Source: Nitzschia sp. DOCU1 (Eukaryota > Bacillariophyta > Bacillariophyceae > Bacillariales > Bacillariaceae). From it: a DNA stretch of 64,000 bases. Below are positions 59,894 to 64,000 of the stretch, piece by piece (position 1 is the first letter of the stretch; every line of letters starts with the position of its first letter). The position numbers were made by a program, and so were the translations under genes. The stretch is from the NCBI GenBank assembly GCA_951394045.1, contig OX595993.1, forward strand, positions 1,426,001-1,490,000. Direction: 5' to 3'. The notes below the pieces were generated by a model that saw only the letters and a program-made list of their open reading frames with translations, did no database searches and had not been told where the DNA came from.

Positions 59894-62509
59894 TCAAGCC
59901 AAACCTTCGTCATCTTTTGGTTTCAACAAGGAGTGCAGTCGAACATAATATTGACTTGGCTGCAACAATTCCAACGAAGTATTCGACATGGACGAAATCT
60001 CATCATCCGTCAAATCACCCTTGGCAACTTCGACAATCCGCTCTCCCCATTCGCCGTCCAGTGCTGGGTTGTCATACTGGTGTGGGACCAAACGTTGTTC
60101 CGCCCTCCACTTGCCCATTACATAGGCCAAACTAAAGTCTTCCAAGCCACGATTTTGGTTATTGTCGTCATTGTCTGCCCAAAACAAGTGTTCTTCGTAC
60201 CATTCACAACGGAGCCTTCGACTCCGATCCGATTCCATATTGTGAATGAGCAAAAACGAATCGGGCAGTCTCCAATCATATTGCGTCTTGGCAAAATCAT
60301 AAAATTCTAACTGACGCAAAGGCAAGGACGGCCGAGAGACACCAACTTTTGTCAATAAAAACTTGGCCAACATCTCGGACGAACTCGCTTGAATCAAATC
60401 TTGTGGCAATGCCAGGGCATGAGTAAAGAGTGCCACATGTCGAGCGGGTGCGGGTGGGAGCGTGATTTTATGGGAGACGGACGTTCCACTCCGCTTGATT
60501 TTTTTGACTCGTTCGCCTTGACGTTTGGCATCCATATTTTTGGACAACAAGAACCATATAATGGGCATGGCAGGAAAATTGAAATTTTTCCGCTTGGATT
60601 GAATGTAAATGCTTTTTGTGACATTGTGAGCAAAAAATGGACGCGGAGAAAGTTTGGGAAAGAGATAGTCAGCTTCACTGAGAGTATCGTCGTCGTCATC
60701 TGGGAGCCATAGCAAAGTCCAGTTGTTGTGTTTCAATTGTCCATTCAGAGACTGAACATCTACTCCTGGTTGGTCTTTCTGTTCTTGCTCCATCATTTCT
60801 TGGACCAATAAACTCTTGCCTGACACAAAGGCTACTCGACAGAGCAAATGCCTCGGCCACGCAATTTCCGAATTTTCCCTATATATCGTTTCTTGTAGAG
60901 CGGGCAAGTCCACCATGGATTTGGAAAAATCTGTCGTATACAAGACAAATCGACAACCTTGCGTCAGATTTTGGCTCATGGGAAGAATGGGTGCCAATGG
61001 TGAATGTTCCCGACACGGACTGTTGACGGCACATTCCGAAGCACAGGGGAACAGTTTGTATTTGCGTTGTTCCAGCAACGAAATACCTTGTGGTCGGTTG
61101 GATTCCAAACGCCGATTGGTCAGCGACAGTGCCTTTTTAAAGAATGATTTGGTGCCATTGGAGTAGACAGTGTTGCTCTCATCAAACGGATAGACAGAAT
61201 GATGATACCAAGAAAGCATCAAACGGGTCCGGTCATTGATGGAATTGTGGTATTCGTAATTGGCATGACGATGCAATGCGGCAATTTTCTTGGGAGTTGT
61301 CAAAAAGGCAGTGGGAACTTGAAAGCGAGGTAATTCCTTAGTCTTGACCCGTGGACTAGAAAAGCTTGCCACGAGACTCACGATACAGTCATCAATATGA
61401 GCCATTTGTAGATTACTCCTCTTGTGGTGCGGCAAAATGTCAGCCGCACTGACAGTCTTATTTCCAGTCTGACTGCTGCCCGGTATGAATGGGAGTAATG
61501 CCTCCGCGGGTAGAGCACTCTCTGCAAAGGGACCATATACATACGGCAACTGTAAATGAATGGCATCCAAATGATAGTGCGCTCGAAACGTCTGCAGCAA
61601 CAAGGGATACAACGAGTCGACTGCTCCCGATAGATAAAAGTGTTCGTCTTTGGATACTGGCATGGTAACATAGAGTAACCTGACAGGATTGGACTGTCGC
61701 TTTTCATGATTTTGCCATGTCACTAGTGCCCTGCCTAATCGATCGAGTGTATCTAAACTTTGTCGCACCAAAATGGTGGGATGCGTCGTCGTCGTACTGT
61801 CCGGCATGGTCGTGGTTTCGAAATGCAAAACATGAGTCGGCCGTACCGACGCTACCACTTGATCAAAGCCTTGCTGAGAGAGCACTCCGTCATGGTGTAT
61901 CCACTTAAAGTTGGGTAAACGACGCAACAAGTAGGCAATTCGTGGAGGAATGGCGGCGGCATTCGAGGCAGAAGAATACGGCAACGTCGAATGTCCCACC
62001 AAGGATTCCACATGACATTGACTCATCAAAGTCCACGCTAGCTCCACTGCCATGGTATGTGTCAAAATTCCCGATAACAAGACTCGTGATTTAGAAGATA
62101 ATGTTCGTCCATTCTGGCCTCCTCGACACAAGTCATTCCATGATGGCACTTGCTTGCCGGATAACAGTTGTGGTTGCTCCAACTTGGATGACGACGACGA
62201 CAACGACGGCGCCACCCATCGAACTCCTTTGACATTTTTTTCGGAAGCATGTTTCCGTGGCCGTAATTTCACACGCGATCTTTGATGTTTTGTAGTCATA
62301 TAATAGGTAGGTGCGGGTGAAGAATACGGGAGACGTCGGGGAACGTCCATGTCGCCAATGACAGCGGACTGACGCGAAGTAAAGACGACTGAATTCCAAA
62401 TAGTCCGTATCACTGCCAGAGAAACCAGTAGAGATAACCATCGTAAGCGAGACGGTGTAGATCTCCGTCGATGTCGTAGTTTAGATGACAATCTCAGAGT
62501 CTGTTTCAT
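59894..62509 (-). CDS. type II membrane protein with degenerate NAD-epimerase-like domain
   Basis: 871 residues from ATG 62509. A basic tail and anchor (LRWLSLLVSLAVIRTIW) indicate a Golgi type II protein. Residues about 140-400 resemble the SDR/UDP-sugar epimerase fold: VLLSGILTHTMAVELAWTL at the Rossmann position, THVLHFETTTMP, and LLYVTMPVSKDEHFYLSGA, followed by LPYVYGPF and MAHIDDCI. The Gly-rich NAD loop is weak and the Lys of YxxxK is Ala here (Tyr-Leu-Ser-Gly-Ala), so catalysis is doubtful. The remaining 470 residues contain several Cys and a Trp-rich segment (WYEEHLFWADNDDN) and are not recognised. The neighbour at 62861 is divergent and also epimerase-like, suggesting shared descent or a shared job. 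Confidence 0.7.
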   Translation of the reverse strand: MKQTLRLSSKLRHRRRSTPSRLRWLSLLVSLAVIRTIWNSVVFTSRQSAVIGDMDVPRRLPYSSPAPTYYMTTKHQRSRVKLRPRKHASEKNVKGVRWVAPSLSSSSSKLEQPQLLSGKQVPSWNDLCRGGQNGRTLSSKSRVLLSGILTHTMAVELAWTLMSQCHVESLVGHSTLPYSSASNAAAIPPRIAYLLRRLPNFKWIHHDGVLSQQGFDQVVASVRPTHVLHFETTTMPDSTTTTHPTILVRQSLDTLDRLGRALVTWQNHEKRQSNPVRLLYVTMPVSKDEHFYLSGAVDSLYPLLLQTFRAHYHLDAIHLQLPYVYGPFAESALPAEALLPFIPGSSQTGNKTVSAADILPHHKRSNLQMAHIDDCIVSLVASFSSPRVKTKELPRFQVPTAFLTTPKKIAALHRHANYEYHNSINDRTRLMLSWYHHSVYPFDESNTVYSNGTKSFFKKALSLTNRRLESNRPQGISLLEQRKYKLFPCASECAVNSPCREHSPLAPILPMSQNLTQGCRFVLYTTDFSKSMVDLPALQETIYRENSEIAWPRHLLCRVAFVSGKSLLVQEMMEQEQKDQPGVDVQSLNGQLKHNNWTLLWLPDDDDDTLSEADYLFPKLSPRPFFAHNVTKSIYIQSKRKNFNFPAMPIIWFLLSKNMDAKRQGERVKKIKRSGTSVSHKITLPPAPARHVALFTHALALPQDLIQASSSEMLAKFLLTKVGVSRPSLPLRQLEFYDFAKTQYDWRLPDSFLLIHNMESDRSRRLRCEWYEEHLFWADNDDNNQNRGLEDFSLAYVMGKWRAEQRLVPHQYDNPALDGEWGERIVEVAKGDLTDDEISSMSNTSLELLQPSQYYVRLHSLLKPKDDEGLA

Positions 62510-62860
62510 GGTGGATAATAGTGTAGTAAAAAAAAGAAGTGAGGAGATGAGTGAGTGGGGTGTGCCATTTTGCTGGTGTGTGTGAGCTACAGACAGTAGG
62601 GACGCGCAATTTCAAAACGCGATGTGCCGGCACTCTTACGTTAAAAAGGCGTTATCACACTGCCGAGTGATTGAATGACACGACTCAAAGCCACCATAAA
62701 TGGGTCACGGTCTTCCCGAACGGAAGCAAGAGCCAGAAAGCACCGAGAGGACCACACCTCATTTTCGGGAGGGTGATTGCTCGAAGGACCACAAGTTTAT
62801 CCATCCATCAACTCTCTTCACTCAAAAGCTTTGCCTATTCATTTATTACAGAATAGAAGC
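62510..62860. other. divergent promoter region of two epimerase-like genes
   Basis: About 350 bp between the two start codons with no gene. A shared bidirectional promoter is plausible from the spacing. Confidence 0.5.
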
Positions 62861-64000
62861 ATGATGTGGTCACAATGCTGTAGAAATCGGCGAAAGAAGC
62901 ATCCCAGATTGGTTCGTTTGGTAGTGGCATTGACGTGTCTCTGCCTCGCCGTCGTCTTGGATCCTTGTCATGGTACCACGGAAACTCCAATGGATTATTT
63001 GGATGAATCCAGTGTCATTTTAGTAACGGGCGCGGCTGGATTTATTGGAAGTGAGCTCGCCTTGGCATTGCATCGAACTTATGCGCCAAAAAAGATTTTG
63101 TGTGTCGATCGCATGGGCGATCATCCTTCCACACAGGAAGAGCTGGCCTTGTTTGAATTTCAGAGACAACGGGCCTTTCATGTATTGCAGACTCTGGGAC
63201 ATGTGGGCAGATTTTATAGGGTGGATTTTAGGCCCATGATTCCAGAATACTTTGATATGGGAGAAGTACCAGTGTTGGATCATATTTTCAGAGACAATCC
63301 GGATATTACACATGTTGGTGAGTTTGTTACTCTGAATGAACAGTCTTTTGCATGCAAAACAAAATCTCACGGTATCTCTCGCTCCTTCTACTAATAGTTC
63401 ACATGGCGGATCCATTTCCTCATTCGGCACTGCAGGCGGTCCCACGGGAAAAGGACGTTCCCAAGGCTGGAATGATGGAGGCGCTCTTGGAACAAATGCT
63501 CCTAATTCAACGAAATGGAGGTCGTGTACCACACTTTTCCTATGCGAGTTCCTATGAAGTATATCCCTATGCTAGCAACAAAACAATTGCTCCTCTTCTG
63601 GAATCTCAACCGATTACAACTCCCAGTTCACTCCGTGGAGCTTCCAAGTTGATTGATGAAATTCTGGCAAAACTGTACTTTGATGAACATGGATTGTACA
63701 GTGTCGGTTTGCGTTTCTTTTCGGTATATGGTCCTTGGAGTGTCCCGGGATCGCCATTATTTGAAATGGCCGAACGGGCCGTCAGTGGTCAGCTACCGTC
63801 GAATGATCCACACTGGAAATCCGTCCAAGATTTTGTGTATATTGATGACGCCGTGGATGCCATCATGGCAGCAATGCAATTCCGACCCGCAACGGCCAAG
63901 CCTCATCCTTTAGTTATTAACGTGGCTACGGGACAAGGCTCGTCCTTGAAAGATGTGGCTTCCATTATGAGAGAGTACTTTCCTGGCAGCACATCCGAAA
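62861..64000 (+). CDS. UDP-glucuronate epimerase-like SDR protein, C-terminus outside window
   Basis: Exons 62861-63317 and from 63398 (80-bp GTGAGT...TAG intron) to the window end, 352 residues visible. N-terminal anchor or signal ([17 protein letters not shown]). The SDR domain starts with the intact NAD loop [14 protein letters not shown], then [13 protein letters not shown] across the splice, [31 protein letters not shown] and [12 protein letters not shown], the pattern of UDP-glucuronate 4-epimerases that make UDP-galacturonate for polysaccharides. However the catalytic Tyr of YxxxK is Arg (Arg-Gly-Ala-Ser-Lys), so activity is uncertain. ATG 62861 is the first of two. It is the divergent partner of the gene at 59894-62509. 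Confidence 0.8.
63318..63397 (+). other. intron of the epimerase-like gene
   Basis: GTGAGT at 63318 to AATAG at 63397, 80 bp, phase 1; rebuilds a Val codon in THVVHMAD. Confidence 0.87.

Noticed and set aside
1..64000. CRISPR arrays, rRNA and tRNA genes
   Set aside because: No regularly spaced repeat array and no cloverleaf or rRNA core was recognised by eye. A tRNA scan was not possible here.

Overview
The window looks like nuclear DNA of a diatom, probably a raphid pennate one. Reasons: dense genes on both strands; short GT-AG introns (66-163 bp) that I could place in about ten genes; three N-termini that combine a signal peptide with an aromatic-residue cleavage site, as in plastid-targeted proteins of secondary red plastids; a helicase-associated-domain protein; a Ty1/copia element of the kind known as CoDi in diatoms; and a Crypton-type tyrosine-recombinase element. 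The species call is inference.

Layout. 1-12 kb: SLX1-type endonuclease (cut by the window start), a secreted Gln/Glu-rich single-pass protein, a lumenal 2-oxoglutarate/Fe(II) hydroxylase, a patatin-like lipase, the peroxisomal AAA ATPase PEX6, and an unrecognised gene carrying a one-base frameshift. 13-25 kb: a low-complexity protein ending in two helicase-associated domains, an SLC35B1-like nucleotide-sugar transporter, a TANGO6/RTP1-like HEAT protein, an Arp10-like actin-related protein and a nucleolin-like RRM protein. 25-28 kb: a Crypton-like element whose single gene is broken by a 23-bp tandem duplication. 28-44 kb: an FG-nucleoporin/cyclophilin fusion (frameshifted), a PP2C phosphatase, a plastid-type Ala/Lys/Glu-rich protein, a four-to-six-pass membrane protein, a NUMOD3-repeat protein with plastid-type presequence, an SR-tailed cyclophilin, and a PhnD-like/flavin-monooxygenase fusion.

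44.0-50.1 kb: a complete copia LTR retrotransposon on the minus strand. Its 247-bp LTRs differ at one base, yet its gag-pol frame holds several stops and shifts. 50-64 kb: a GT15 mannosyltransferase, a small conserved protein, a head-to-head inverted duplication of a glycine-rich gene (one copy dead), a damaged Mpv17-family gene, choline/ethanolamine kinase, an EGF-like membrane protein, a MAPR heme-binding protein, and two divergent sugar-nucleotide epimerase-like proteins that have each lost a different residue of the SDR Tyr/Lys pair (the last gene runs off the window).

The genes do not form one pathway. A loose theme is the secretory system and membranes: hydroxylase, nucleotide-sugar transporter, TANGO6, GT15, two epimerase-like proteins, choline/ethanolamine kinase. 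Four host genes and both mobile elements carry frame breaks. Either these are real decay or alleles, or the assembly has uncorrected indels; read-level checking would separate the two.
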